Origin: Fennellomyces sp. T-0311
Lineage: Eukaryota > Mucoromycota > Mucoromycetes > Mucorales > Lichtheimiaceae
Assembly: GCA_025266875.1 (NCBI GenBank)
Contig: JALLLT010000010.1
Coordinates: 868,001-932,000 of the forward strand
DNA: 64,000 nt
Direction of reading: 5' to 3'
The position numbers and the translations under genes are program-made. Under the pieces are notes generated by a model. That model did no database searches, had not been told where the DNA came from, and saw only the letters and a list, made by a program, of their open reading frames with translations. Of this stretch, positions 9,940 through 23,912 are shown one piece after another. How positions within the stretch are numbered: the stretch's first letter is position 1; every line of letters starts with the position of its first letter.

Positions 9940-12900
9940 GGTTGAGATTAAACTAAAGTGTGCTTATCCAACAAAATGAATATGAGGCGCAATTAGTACC
10001 GTGTCCTCCATCATTGGTAAGCATGGGATGAATTTGAAAAAGCTTTGTGAAACGATTCTCATAACCTTTTGGAGGTTTACAAGAAAATCTTTTTTCACCT
10101 TTCGAGGGAATACCGCTACTGGTAATGGCTTTTCTTTTTAAAAAGTCATGTCATGTCCTATGCAAAATACACACATCGCGAATGTGACACCGGGTAGGGG
10201 AGGGGGTCCGAGGGAACGTGATTATCCAAAAGAATGCTACTGCTACTTTTTAATGTATATCAGTCCTTCGTAGCACAGATAAATGGAGTGTATCACAGTT
10301 TGGCTGCTTTTTTTTTCGCACCTCTTTTTTCAAATCGTATTGCTTAAGGGGTAATGCAGCTACCTCCAAATGCCATGCTCTTTATGCATATCTTTTTCGT
10401 GTGACCAAAGATGCAGCTAGCTGAGCAGCCATGTCAGCGGTTTAACGCCGGATCAAGTATTCATAATAGAGTTTGCTGGTAAAATCATCGCGACTTTTGC
10501 CGCAGCATTTTAGTCGTAAAATCATATGATCTACCTGTTCTCATATTTGCATCAGCTTCACTCTCGTTAATTACGTTCGGTTTCAATCGATCATCTACCT
10601 GCAGCGCGTATTCCTATGACAGTATATGAGTATATGCGCCAAAAGCCACCTATGAATGCCTGTTTTACAACATGCATGCCCTTATATAGAGTTCCCAATT
10701 TGTGGGTTTGCCTTTTCGCTTTCGTAATATGTGCTCATCATCGGCGCGAAATGGTAGTGGTCTATGAGCTATGGGCTTATGATTTCGGATTCTTTTTGTA
10801 TTTCCCAGGATAAGAGAAGGAGAGAGGGGAAGTTTTTGCAGATGGCAGCAAGTGATACATAGGTGTTGTTACCGCAACCCTACTTGGGTGCTGCATTGGA
10901 TAATAAACTTGAATCAATACCAGTGAAGACTCACATTAGTACCGTGAGAAATAAAGCCACGATCCCATGTTCATAAGTATATTTCCAGAATGTGCCTCAT
11001 TTTTTCCCAAGCAATGCAAACCTGGTTTCATATTAATAGATGGAATGTCTCGAAATAGATAAAAGATGTAAAAGGACTGTTTAATCTTGTATCTCGTGAC
11101 ATCTATGTTTTGACGGCAATTTTGACGGTCCATCCTCCTGTCATGTATTCAGGAACTTTGTATCATTCCATCAACTTTTTTTTTAACAAGCTTGATCTTT
11201 TTTTTTTCCAAATAGTAATTTTTGCCCACAAACGGTAATTCGAACGATTACTCGTTGAGTCATCGTGTTTGTTCGGACAGTGATTATGGCCATACTTCTT
11301 TTTGATCTAAATCCTACCCACATATCGGGTATACCAATGTTTTGAGATGGCAAACAGTTCTTGTTAAAAATAGAGTCGGATTAGCACCGATACTTTTTTT
11401 TTTGGAAAGTATTGCAAGTTCTGGCCATGTTGCACTTGATTTTAACCTTCCTAACTTTGAAAACATTACCAAAAAGGAACGCGCGCAATCCGAATGCTAT
11501 ACTCAAGAAAGATGCTATCAGATTTTTCTCCTTTGTAATTGTGTCAGAACTAAAAACGTGAGGAAATTCTAATTTGGTGTATATGAAACTTCTAAGAATG
11601 TCATTTAGATGTGTTATTATTGTCGAACGATAATCGAATTGTTGACATCTTCCAAACTTCCGGAGGGTATATTACTGATTATCTTGATCCAATATACGTT
11701 GTGAAACAGTCCATCACATATGCCTTTTATATTCGTAAAATTGCCTTCAACCTTTCGGTAATTCACCCCTAATAGTATCCTTTTCCAATTGAGTTTGATA
11801 GCTCGGGTTGAAACCTTAAAAATTTTGTTGGGTACTGTGCTCATCAACTATGAGTCACTTATCCAAAAATGCTATGTACGTCTTTTTCCACGAGACAACC
11901 CCTTCCCACGAATTTTTATGCACGCATACTAGTAGATAGTTTTCTGTTTAACGAATATCATTTTTGTACACTATGGACATAACGTGGCATCTTGAACTTT
12001 TGAATGCTTTTCTTCTTGTTGTCAGTGTTGATACAATTGTAATTACTTTTATATCCAACTTGTTTCGGATGAATGGAACTTCTTCTTTTACATTATTCAC
12101 AAGGACCAGGAACAAGATGGTTACCTCGACCAGATTTGATCTAAAACTGAATCTTGCATCATTCGCCCCACAAAAAGCAACTTTCAGTAGCCATCACTTA
12201 TTGCTACTGTCTCACGGTCAATTAAACCATTACCTACGCACGAAGCGCAAAACAAAGTCGATATAATATATATAATTTGAGTTTGCTTCGTGCGTCCTCC
12301 TTTGGACGGGCCTAATGGATGCTGTGATGTTCTTTTAGATTTATTTCCAGGGCGGATACCTTTGAAATGCACAGAAACCCGAGAGTTACCGATACACAAT
12401 ATAAAGTTGAAAACATACAGGGTATCCCGGGCGCTGGGCGGGTACCACTGACTGTAATTGGCACGGATTGCTTCTTGGTGATTCGATGCTGCGGGTAATG
12501 ACCATCATGCCTTGTGTAGCATTTGATATCTTCTACTAACCGGTTGGGGCACCATTTCTATTGGTCCTTAGCGGTCCAGTACTGCGAGTGAGGATTTGCT
12601 ATGGCGGCTCCTGCATCTATTGGGATTACTTCCATATATGTTTGGAGCGTTCATTCTTTTTGTTTTTCTCTCTTCTACGGCACGAATCCAATACCTCATA
12701 ACACGGTGCTCGAGCAACACTCAAAGCTCGATGCTCAAGCAACCCATGAAACTCACCAACGGATACTAGATATTAAATCGACTATACTATAATTGGGTCA
12801 ATTCTAGAAACTCGAATAAAACTTAAAGTATTAGCCTGCTGTATCGTAGATCGATGGGGCTAGATAGACTGTTGGAATGGATATGAGGGCTGAAAAGCAA

Positions 12901-14016
12901 GACGCCAGGGAATCGGACTGAAAAGCGAGGTTGGATGAATCAGGTGACCTGTTTTGCGTGGCTAACAGGTGCATGTACAATAATAGTAACCAATGGATCA
13001 GGAAGACATTAGGAAGAAAGCAAAAGGATAAGTAAGGTAGATAGACATATGTGAATTAAGCAAGCATTGACCCTTAGTTGTTTTTGTCGACACTACTCCC
13101 ATAAGCTGAAAGAAGCCATCCATCTGGTCACTTTTCCATAAGTGTACAGCAAACATATTGAAAAAGCTTGCCATGAGAATAAATGTAAAAGGTTACGTTC
13201 GCGCGTACGTCACAAATCCCACATAAATTCAACGTTGCCATGTCGGATTCGCTTTCATGCGACGACTTCATTCAAGATTATATGGAGTGTAAAGGACGCA
13301 GTTCAGCACTTCCATATAAACGCTTGGCTGATTGATGTTCGGGATACGGACCTTGCAAATGTTATTTCATACAAGGATTATCTATCCGTAAACGTGGCGT
13401 AAAAAACGCTTTATAGATTTGTAGGAGTTATTATTATATTTGTAAAAGTCACTAGAAAAACTGTATTTACATTGGGAAAAAGTCTTTATAAGAGGTTAAA
13501 GCCTTCAATTGTATTGCAACTTCCACTCAGAAGAATTAAGAAAGATGTGTAGTATCACATCGGAAAATCCGTCAATAGCTTTCACACGAGACTATGGATG
13601 AGATCGTGTGCAATAAACGATGTTGATCCATAATAATTTATGGCAGCCATCCTTGGGCCTGGCTACTTTAACAATTATGTAGGCACGCACTTTAAAAATT
13701 CATTTATGCATTAAGCTATAGCGTCGTCTGTATCGTCATCCAAAAAATATGAAGGATATGTAAACGTATAGGGACGATATACATCAAATTTTACAATACC
13801 CACCGAAAATTAAAAGCAGTACGTACATACGTACATACGTACATATCTGAAAAAGTTTGGTACCCCTCACGCAAGACTCTGATCTTAATTTTCAAAAACC
13901 GGCATACTCACATCAACAATCCGTGTGTAAGTCCTGCAATTTGCCATGACCATATCAAATAAAATGCGAACAAGTTCCTGAAAATTTAATCCAAGATGGT
14001 AGTAGGAAATAAACTA
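9940..14016. other. AT-rich gene-poor stretch
   Basis: About 4 kb with only short open frames on either strand (none over about 100 codons) and no recognised motif. It contains homopolymer runs (T tracts near 10308, 11187 and 11396) and an 8-bp tandem repeat near 13819. The minus-strand frame at 11617-11847 looks like a decayed coding fragment but matches nothing I recognise. Confidence 0.5.
13819..13846. repeat. Short tandem repeat, unit ACGTACAT
   Basis: Three near-perfect copies of an 8-bp unit, which is itself half-palindromic (ACGT/GTAC), in the gene-poor region. Confidence 0.85.
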
Positions 14017-14192
14017 TACAGTGGCCGCATTATATAACGATACGATGGTGCAGCCCAAACTTTATCGTTATATCAAAATACCGTTATATAAAATGGGGTT
14101 TGGCAGTGATTACCGTATTGGTGCATCGAGAATAGTATCGTTATAGCGAATTATCGTTATATAAAATATCATTATGTAAAGCGACCACTGTA
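14017..14192. mobile_element. MITE-like element with TA target duplication
   Basis: A 172-bp unit (14019-14190) flanked by TA dinucleotides. Its ends are imperfect terminal inverted repeats of about 25 bp: the left end starts CAGTGGCCGC and the right end is GCGACCACTG, i.e. CAGTGGTCGC when reversed. Most arm mismatches are C/T transitions. The interior has repeated TATCGTTATATA-type motifs near 14062-14074, 14081-14092 and 14150-14164. TA duplication plus CAGT ends is characteristic of non-autonomous Tc1/mariner-pogo type elements. It has no coding capacity. Confidence 0.65.
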
Positions 14193-17100
14193 ACTGTATA
14201 TACAATGACTACCACAATTACACCATGGCTGATGATGTTCTTAAGGTAATAAATAGACTGGTTTCCATGGTTACAAGATAATCATTATGATTATGGAGCT
14301 TTTCTATCGAAATACGTAAAGATGACTCTGTAAGCTTTCCTTATATAACATATTCCCTTTCGTATGTTTTTACACTTACACTTTCCATTTTCTGCGCTTT
14401 TCAAAATTCGCTGTATTTAGGCTCTACCTTTTGGTTAATTCTCTTTAAACTCGGTCTATTTTTTGCCGTGCCTCGATCCCAAATCATGCTAACAACACAA
14501 ATTAAGTGTCCTATATTGCTCTTTGCTGATATCATTCACTACAAAACAAAAATAGGCTATCATCTCATAAAATATTCTTGTCTATCGAAACAAAGTTGAA
14601 GTCGCTCTTTTTAAAAATAATATTTTCCTGCGTCGTTGGGTTGACTAACTACTAACGTTACTGGATCCGCCATTACATTCTCTACCAAAAAGTGCCCATA
14701 CATCAAAGGAGTCCAATCGCAATTAAACGCCAAAAATCGTATTTATTCCATTTAAACGTTTTCCCTCCAACGCTAATATTCCAAGTTGTTGTTACGACCG
14801 GTTGCACCTTTGAATTCTATACAAAATACACCTATATATTAAGGAGATTCATTCGCTAGTCAGGCCAGTAAACATTGTTCAAATATACCTAACGGATTCC
14901 CTGCCAGCACAAAATGTGGAACGTAAAAAGCCAATATTTTTACTTTGAATCAACTTTACACGATTCTTTTGGGGCTAGTTTACTTATAAAGTGCATCTAT
15001 CAGCATGGATACACCTTTGAATCGCAGTAGTCGACTTGGAGAAACTACTAAGTTTAATTTTCTGGTATTAGTTTCTTCAGTGATGTCCGGATGCTCCTTG
15101 GATTTGACTTTCTACGCATTTTCCACTTTCATTTCTACTACTTTATTAAGTTTACCAAGTCGATTTAGACACTGAGCGAGCCAGTGAGTATGATTAGAGC
15201 TGACATTTGTGCCACTTTTATGGATAGCTTTTTATCTAGCTGCTTGTTTGACTGGCCATAAAAACCATCGGTTACGTCTCGGCTTTCTCTACAAAGTATG
15301 CTAGTACATCAAGTAAATCCAACCGTTGGATGAACTAGAAACAAGTTAAATGAGTATTAACTTGGATCACTTTTGTTGACTCAATCAGCGATGGGATTCT
15401 CTTGATGTATAGGAAAAAATAGTAGAGAAAACGAAACCGCATCTGAAGGTCTGGGTAACTAGTTGAACCAGTGGCCGGGTACAGTGTTCTGCTAAAAACA
15501 AGCAAGATACTGTAGACGTACTTGTAGACTCATTTAATGATTGAATTTCTTTGGTTAGCAGCGTATTTTGTAGCAGAAGCAAACACACATCCGATGATTT
15601 TTATATCTAGCCACACCAGGAACTATATAAAAAGTTATATTGGAAAATATACAAATATCAGCTATAGTCACGGTTATCAACAAGGCGAAAAGGTGTCCAT
15701 CAGCACTATAAGTTTGACTTCCGACAGCAATAGTCTGGAGCCAGCGGATCAACAGAGTATGTCACATGGGTCACGATGGGTCTTGTGCATTAGATCTTTT
15801 TGCAAATAACTGGTACTACTATGGATTTCATTATGAAAATAAGTGCAAAATGAGGTCATTATTATACTTGCAGAAACATGCGAGTATTCCTTGTGCCCTT
15901 GTTTTGCGCAATAGCCTCTCATTACGTTACTACTACGAATTTTGACTGTAACATTCCTGCTTTCCCCCAAAAAAGTAACAGTTACAATGATACATCTTTT
16001 TGGTGCGACATCAAATTTTGTTGAGAGATGGACGCAGTGATTGTACCACCGTAATATATTCTCCAGTTCCCAAAAAAAAATACAATGGAAAGAGAGCTAT
16101 TGCTGCAATGGCTACTATATAAATACTTTGAACATACTGATGTACATTGGCCAAGCATATTTTTTCCTGGAAAGTAATAGAATTGGTTCGTAGACTGTAC
16201 CAAAAATGAAAGCAGCCGGTAATAAAACGTTTTTGCAGAGTACGGACACAATGCTTCTTAATAGTTATAAGTTTGCTATGTACCTACCTGAACGTGGCCA
16301 GCACCAAATGTTCGTCGATCGCCCTATTCTGGGACAGTGCTCAAGTTCGATTGGGACGAGGAGATAGCTTGTAAGACTCGGTTGCCAGCACAACTTGCAC
16401 ATATGGAAGGCTTATGACGGCTCTTGCAGATTTTTTTATTGATGTGTTTACTCCAGCAGCACTCATATATCCTATATATCACGTTCGTTCGTACATACTC
16501 ACCCCACCAATTTGCCTGTCCCTATGAAAATCTCTATTTACAGTGCCAGTTCCCTACAGAACGATGAAGCTTAATGAAATAATGTAATAAAACCAGTTTT
16601 GGTTTTGGGCTCTCACAAAAAGCAGGACCATTGTGGTGTTACTCAAAATCTGACGATGGTAACACCTAGTGTTTCAAGCTGTGGTGTAACTGAAAGTTGC
16701 AATGGATCTTCCAGATAGTTACCATCTCATCAGCTGCAGATATGATTGCTGTTTCGTTCAGTGATCACTTGTTGTCCTTTATATGTCATGAAGCATTACC
16801 AGGAGTAAAGTGCTCTTCTTGGTTGACCGGCAGATGCATGTATTATTCGGTAATACATCAACCCATGACATGGCTATCGTCGGTCGTGTCACTAGGTAAC
16901 TATTTCTGCGCTCCACAAGATAATTAGCTTTTGATCATCATCCAATCTGACTGCAATGCGTATTAGCAAATTCTTGCCACCACACGGGTGATCCATCAAA
17001 CCATTTTTTTTTCTAGAACGAATGGAAATTGTCAAGGGAGTTTAAACATGATTCATGCAAGAAAACTGTTCCATATGTCTTCGTCTTTGATTACTCTCAT

Positions 17101-17989
17101 CATTGTGTATATGTATGAGCCAAATAATACAAATCAACCTCAGCACCCAGTAGTTGATTAGTTTCTCTGAAGCTGAGTACGATGATCATAGGCTAGTAAT
17201 GTATGGAGATTGAATATCGCTCCTACATACGTAATTCGCTTTCATGATTATACCCCCATGTTTCTCAGTTCGTATGATCCATCACTATCGTCTTAACAAA
17301 TAGAGTAAACGCTGGGTTGTTCTGCTAAGATGTAAGATTTAGTGAATCATCTATAGTGAGTAGATGAATAATACAATATTACACTAAACAGTGATGATGG
17401 ATCATATTCATGGATATGGACGCTTTGGCAACGCGAGATAATAGTCTGGCTCTCGTGGCTCCTGGTACCGATTTTGACGGGGATGACGCGGTCATGGAAA
17501 TATCCAGGTAATATGGCACCATTCGTTAGAAAACAACATCCCGTCACAAAATAATAAAGACTCAATGCCCATGCGACGGAGCCGTCAGACTCCGGATCGT
17601 GGCCGTTGACGACAGAAAAAATCAAGGGGACTCATACGTAATGGAGTGTAGCTGCACTTTAATTTGAAACAAAAAGAGCACAATTGTTCGAGACGTTCAG
17701 CAAAGCCAGTTATAAAGTATCTTATCGCAGCCCTCTGGCACGCTTACCATGCACAGGCAGCATTGCAGAGATGAAATGTGTAGGCAAATAAGGTTATCCA
17801 TAGTGATAAGCCCTTTCCCGTATACATGGGATTGCGGAGAGAAAGGGCCTGACACCGCCGAAGTGATCCGGGTGCTTCGCATGTGATTGGAAACCCGATC
17901 CGTCCAAGGCCGCATATGAGAGATGGAACGCGAAACCCAACAAACTTTTCGCAACTCTTTTACTTTCTGTAAACTTTTTATTTTCTCAG
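14193..17989. other. AT-rich gene-poor stretch upstream of TPI
   Basis: About 3.8 kb with scattered short frames and no recognised domain, RNA gene or transposon protein. The last few hundred bases before 17990 must contain the TPI promoter; no clear TATA box was identified. Confidence 0.5.
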
Positions 17990-18060
17990 GTGAGTTTTTT
18001 CCTTGGCTTTCGTTACGTGTTCTCCTTCCAACCGTGAGACTGACCCTCCGCATTCCACAG
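17990..18060 (+). other. Probable 5'-UTR intron of TPI
   Basis: A consensus donor (CTCAG|GTGAGT) and acceptor (TTCCACAG) bracket 71 nt directly before the TPI start codon at 18063. Leader introns of this kind are common in highly expressed fungal genes. RNA evidence is needed to confirm it. Confidence 0.6.
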
Positions 18061-18062
18061 AC

Positions 18063-19094
<1,032 letters not shown>

Positions 19095-19677
19095 AGAAAA
19101 AAGCACAAACTCCCCATTCATATTGCTTGTAAAAAAACCCTCTGTATCCTTTCCGCCCTTTTACTTTAGCATTTCTTTTTTGGCACATATAAAAAAAGTT
19201 TAGTGTATATGCACCATCTTTATTGACTGATTGCAAGAGAAGCTGTCTGACACAAACCTGGGGTTACGCGATCGATCCTTGTTCTGTGCCTTCCCACCGA
19301 ACATTGTCTTTCCACAACCTCGCTGCCTCGGAGCCGTCAACGACGAATGGCTGGAAAACTGCGTAACGTGTCTGTACTTGGTCAGATGCTAAACATTTTT
19401 TTGTGCGATCATAAACGGAATATTGCAGCAAAAGGTTTATTTTACCGCTTTCGGACAGCCATGCGTGGACGATATCGGGGTACCGATTGGTCGATCAAAG
19501 GACTGAGCGATTTAGTTACTGTTATGGCAATAAGGCCATGGTACGTGAGAGCACATGGAATCAACGACAGGTTCACAGAGACAAGCTTCCACTATTATTA
19601 GATTTCCGCAAAAACAGATATAAAGTAACCTTTTTCCAACAACAGTAAATTTGCTGCAACTTTCTTCCTTTCTTATC
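19095..19677. other. Intergenic between TPI and phosphate transporter
   Basis: TPI 3' flank and phosphate transporter promoter. Short frames only. Phosphate-response elements were looked for but not convincingly found. Confidence 0.45.
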
Positions 19678-21591
19678 ATGACGAAGCCGCTCAGTGAACC
19701 TACCACAGGCGATGATCTGCATGAAGAGAACTACGGCTTGGATGCTGTTGAACGCCGCAGGATGGCGCTCGAGGAGGTATAGTGCTAGCTATATGACTGT
19801 CCCTTGTCAAGGAGCCACTTATTAAGCTTTCTGCAACAGTTCGATGATGCGAAGTTTGGCTGGTTCCATGTCCGTGCGTGCATTGTCTCCGGTATTGGTT
19901 TCTTTACCGATGCATACGATATCTTTGCCATCAATTTGGTCTCCACAATGATCGGCTATGTCTACTGGGGTCATATAGATGGCAAGACTCCCCATGATGT
20001 TGACACTGCTATCAAGGTCTCCTGTTCCGTCGGCACCGTCGTTGGCCAGCTTCTCTTTGGCTGGTTGGCTGATCGTCTTGGTCGCAAGCGCATGTACGGT
20101 ATTGAATTGATCATCATGATTGTTGGTACTATTGGACAAACTTTGGTAAGATGGGGCTCAGACGCATATGATAATGATGAAAAAAAAGTTGACTCTAACC
20201 CGCTTGTTTTCAAAAACAATAGGCTGGTAACGGACCTGCCGCATCATTCTGGGCAGTGATCACCTTTTGGCGTATCATCGTTGGTATTGGTATCGGTGGT
20301 GATTATCCTCTTTCATCTGTCATTACATCCGAATTTGCCACCACCAAGCGTCGTGGTGCTATGATGGCAGCTGTATTTGCCATGCAAGGTTTTGGTCAAG
20401 TTACCGCCAGTTTGGTGGGCTTGATTGTCACTGCTGCCTATCAGGATGCCATTCGTGCCAGTGCCGAAAATCTGGACTATGTGTGGCGTATTGTGGTTGG
20501 TTTGGGTGCTGTTCCCGGCTGCATTGCATTATACTATCGTTTGACCATTCCCGAAACTCCTCGCTATACCATGGATGTCGAGCAAAAGATCGAAAAAGGT
20601 ATTCGCGATGCCAAGGCATTCATTGAGCATGGTGCCGCTGCTGGTGATTATACCGATAATGTCGCCGTTGCTCGCATTAGCAACCCTGTCGTTGCCAAAG
20701 CTTCGTGGGCTGATTTCCGCGCTTTCTTTGGTCAACCCAGAAATGCTCGCATGCTCTTTGGTACTGCTTACTCATGGTTCGCTCTTGATGTTGCTTGGTA
20801 CGGTCTCGGTTTGAACAACTCCATCATTCTTCAGAACATTGGATTCGCTGGCGGATCTGACCCGTACACGTGAGTTTAGCTCCTTTGTTATGCAATTCAA
20901 GCTAACATGTGTAAAGCGCCGTGTTCCGTACTTGCGTTGGTAACATCATCATCAACTTGCTTGGTTCAGGTAAATATTGATGCGTACAATGCGTTTTTCG
21001 TCATGGCTTATCTGGTATTCTTTTTTTAGTACCCGGCTACTGGATCACAGTATTCACTGTTGATTACATTGGGCGCAAGACCATCCAGATTATGGGCTTT
21101 ATTATGCTCACCATCTTCTTCGTTATTCTCGGTTTCGGCTACCACGCCATTCTTGCCTACTCCGTTCCTCTATTCATTGTGTTGTACACCTTGACTCAGA
21201 TCTTCTTCAACTTTGTAAGTAAACATTGGAATGGTGTAACATAACAACTTAACATCTTGTGACATAGGGTCCCAACTCTACCACCTTCATTGTTCCTGGC
21301 GAATGCTTCCCAACCCGCTACCGATCCACTGCACATGGTATCTCTGCTGCCTCCGGTAAGGTGGGCGCCATTGTTGCTCAGGTGGGCTTCGGTCTTTTGA
21401 AAGATATTGGCCAACCCAATGCGTGGATCAACCATTTGCTGCAACTGTTTGCCTTCTTCATGTTGACTGGCGTCTTTTCATCATTCCTGATTCCTGAAAC
21501 CAAGGGCAAGACACTCGAGGAGTTGGCTGGCGAGACCGATTCCATTGCTCCAATGCCAGAGGAAATCAAGGATGGCCAGCAACGATATTAG
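19678..21591 (+). CDS. High-affinity inorganic phosphate transporter (Pho84/PHT1 type)
   Basis: Plasma-membrane phosphate:H+ symporter of the major facilitator superfamily. Exons are 19678-19776, 19840-20145, 20223-20869, 20917-20969, 21030-21214 and 21268-21591 (1614 nt, 537 residues). The family signature GGDYPLSSVITSEFA followed by RRGAMMAAVFAMQGFG is present, as are FFTDAYDIFAINL in helix 1, the DRLGRKRMYG loop, the TIPETPRYTMDV end of the first half, and the GPNSTTFIVPGECFPTRYRSTAHG stretch in the second half (two pieces joined in frame). A large cytosolic loop separates the two six-helix halves. The C-terminus ends with the sugar-porter style PETKGKTLEEL motif. The start chosen gives a short acidic leader (MTKPLSEPTTGDD). 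Confidence 0.95.
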
Positions 21592-21673
21592 CTCTCCCAA
21601 TAATCTCCCTCTCCCACTACATTATATATTCTTATGCTATGTAATCTTATATCAACAAGCAAACTACATTTTA

Positions 21674-22282
21674 TTATACAGGCGATAAACATGGGGGCTC
21701 AAACGAGAATGGAGGAGAGTGGCTCAATGACAACAGCAACTGAACGCGATGGACGGAACTTTGTCGTGTGAAACTTGCGTGGTAGGTTGGAGTATTCGTC
21801 TTGAACAACGAAACCTTAAATGCAAACGACACCAACGCGTGAGTTGTTGGCGCTCTGTCTACGCAATGCAAATATTTACCCGTAGGTTTGTCGCATAGCT
21901 TCTCAGGAGGAGGTGCTATGAACCTGGCACGTATCTGCTTCTTTCGAGGAGCTATCACTTTTGGGTTGCGCCTAGCGCGTCGCTCACTTATTGTCATTAC
22001 TGGATTTATTTCATCCTCCTTCCCCTGCACTTCCTTGAAAAGCCGCAGCGCAGCTAGTACGTCTGTATGGAGAAATACCTTGCGCTTCCAGCTTTTTCTG
22101 TGAGCAGGATAGTGATTGAAGCTACAGATCATTGCCCGAAGCGAATTGTAGCGAACACCAGCGCATTGCTTGTCCTTAATGAAGCGAATGAGTTTTGCAG
22201 CAGTGACGGGAAAGGGGCTGCTGTCATTCCACAAGATTTGCGCGTGTCGTCTGTAGAGCTGAATAGCAGCAGCGTGGGTCAT
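21674..22282 (-). CDS. Hypothetical protein with recombinase-like helical domain
   Basis: An open frame of 202 codons converging on the phosphate transporter (82 bp between stops). The first 60 residues form an amphipathic helical pattern (YRRHAQILW, PVTAAKLIRFIKDK, YNSLRAMICSFNHY) like the SAM-like core-binding domain found at the amino end of tyrosine recombinases, cryptons and fungal Gcr1-type proteins. Residues about 105-125 are strongly basic. No catalytic recombinase domain follows, so it is a solo domain, a truncated gene or a domesticated remnant. The last 60 residues are low-quality coding and may be intronic or 3' sequence. The family assignment is tentative. Confidence 0.4.
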   Translation of the reverse strand: MTHAAAIQLYRRHAQILWNDSSPFPVTAAKLIRFIKDKQCAGVRYNSLRAMICSFNHYPAHRKSWKRKVFLHTDVLAALRLFKEVQGKEDEINPVMTISERRARRNPKVIAPRKKQIRARFIAPPPEKLCDKPTGKYLHCVDRAPTTHALVSFAFKVSLFKTNTPTYHASFTRQSSVHRVQLLLSLSHSPPFSFEPPCLSPV

Positions 22283-22627
22283 TCAAAAAAAAGGCACGCA
22301 GTATCGGCAGACAATCAAAAAGAATATGTTACACGGTTGACCTTGATGGTCTCAACTGGGAATGACTGCACTAATCAGATCATGCAAAGGGCGAATAGAT
22401 AGCATCTCTTTGCATTTGCCGCTAATTAGCCTGAAACCACTCCATGATGAGATTATCGTCCACGGCAAAGGGCTATATAAGGGCTCTTGTGGGAAGGAGT
22501 GTTTCTCGGGGAATTTCGAGCAATCATGCTGGGCAACATCGTTGAACTATTCCGATCCGTTTTGGGAAGCAAGCGCGGGAGCGACCATAAATACTCAACC
22601 GAGAAACTCAACAACCGCAACTCCACA

Positions 22628-23782
22628 ATGTCTTCTTCTCAGGTTTTTGCTCTCTCTTTTTAATTCACCCCCAAACATGCCTATTAATCTCGCGCATTCT
22701 CTCTGGATCCCCTTAGCAAACCGTTTGCCAGACCGAGTTTCGCCCTTCGGAATTAGGTTTCGGCGCTGGCGCTCTGTCAGGCACTTACGACAAGATTGAA
22801 TCGCACTGGCCAACTGAGGCATGTCGCGAGGCCTTGCGAGGAGGTACACAAAGAGACATGCTGATTGCATAAAAGGAGAAACAACTCACGCAAGCCGACA
22901 ATAGGAATTAACGTGTTTGATACATCCCCGTACTATGGCGCCAGTGAGCTTGTCTTGGGTGATGCTCTGGAAGCTGTCAGAGACGAGTACCCACGATCAT
23001 CCTACTACATCCAAACCAAGGTTGGCCGCTACGGTTACACTACAAAGGATTTTGACTATAGCTCGGAGCGCGTCGTAAGAAGCGTGTTCGAGAGTATGCG
23101 ACGGTTGCGCACGGACTATCTGGATCTGGTGCTCTGCCACGATGTCGAGTTTGTGGATTTCAATGACGTGGTTGGACCTGGTGGGGCGTTGGAGGGCCTG
23201 TTCAAGCTCAAGGCTGAAGGTAAAATCAAGTACGTGGGATGCTCGGCGTATCCGTTGCCTGTGATGCTCAAGATTGCGGAACACCAGCAGGCCAAAGGTC
23301 AGCCACTCGATGTGATCTTGTCCTACTGCCATTACACGCTACAGAACACAAAATTGGCCGAATATACCCCGAAATTCCGAGCTGCTGGTGTGCGCTATGT
23401 GACCAGCGCTTCGCCTTTAGCCATGGCCTTGTTCCGCGACGCCGGTCCACCTGACTGGCACCCTGCTCATGCCCAATTGCGAGACGCTGCCAAGCAAGCC
23501 GCATTGTTTGCCAAAGAAAACGGCCTCAATATCTCGGAACTTGCTTCCATGTTTGCCTTCACCGGCCGCGACATCTTTAATCTCAATACCACCTACATTG
23601 GTTTGGAGAACAAAGAGGATGTCAAGAAGGCCTTGGCTGCTTGGAAACGCGTCAAGGCCCGGGAGCAGAACAAGGAAAAGCCCACCGAGACGGAAACCAA
23701 AGTGCTGGATAAGATCCGCGAACTTCTGGCTCCGTACAAGGATTACTCGTGGCAGAGTCCCACAGCCAAGGAGCTAGCATAG
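22628..23782 (+). CDS. Aldo-keto reductase, L-galactose/D-arabinose dehydrogenase-like
   Basis: NAD(P)-dependent aldo-keto reductase related to plant L-galactose dehydrogenase and yeast Ara2, which act in ascorbate or erythroascorbate synthesis. Exons are 22628-22642, 22717-22843 and 22905-23782 (1020 nt, 339 residues). Catalytic residues are visible: Asp and Tyr in FDTSPYYG, Lys in IQTKVGRYG, and His in LVLCHDVEF. GKIKYVGCSAYP and the C-terminal cofactor region fit the family. An in-frame ATG at 22526 would add 34 residues, but a CATAAATA promoter-like box lies between the two, so 22628 is preferred. Substrate is inferred only from family resemblance. Confidence 0.88.
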
Positions 23783-23912
23783 TGACTTTTTCTTTGTATG
23801 TGATGTATTGATGTGATATGCAAGTTATTATAAAGTGTGTTTTTCTTTGCTATGAATTCCGGTATCTTGGATCCACCCGGTGTCGCCTGTGTCGCAGGTG
23901 CGCTATCTAATA

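Noticed and set aside
15465..15495. A second CAGTGGCC sequence, as a possible further MITE end
   Set aside because: No matching inverted partner or TA-flanked structure nearby.
22526..22627. Upstream in-frame start for the aldo-keto reductase
   Set aside because: A TATA-like CATAAATA lies between it and the preferred start; the extra residues do not match the family.
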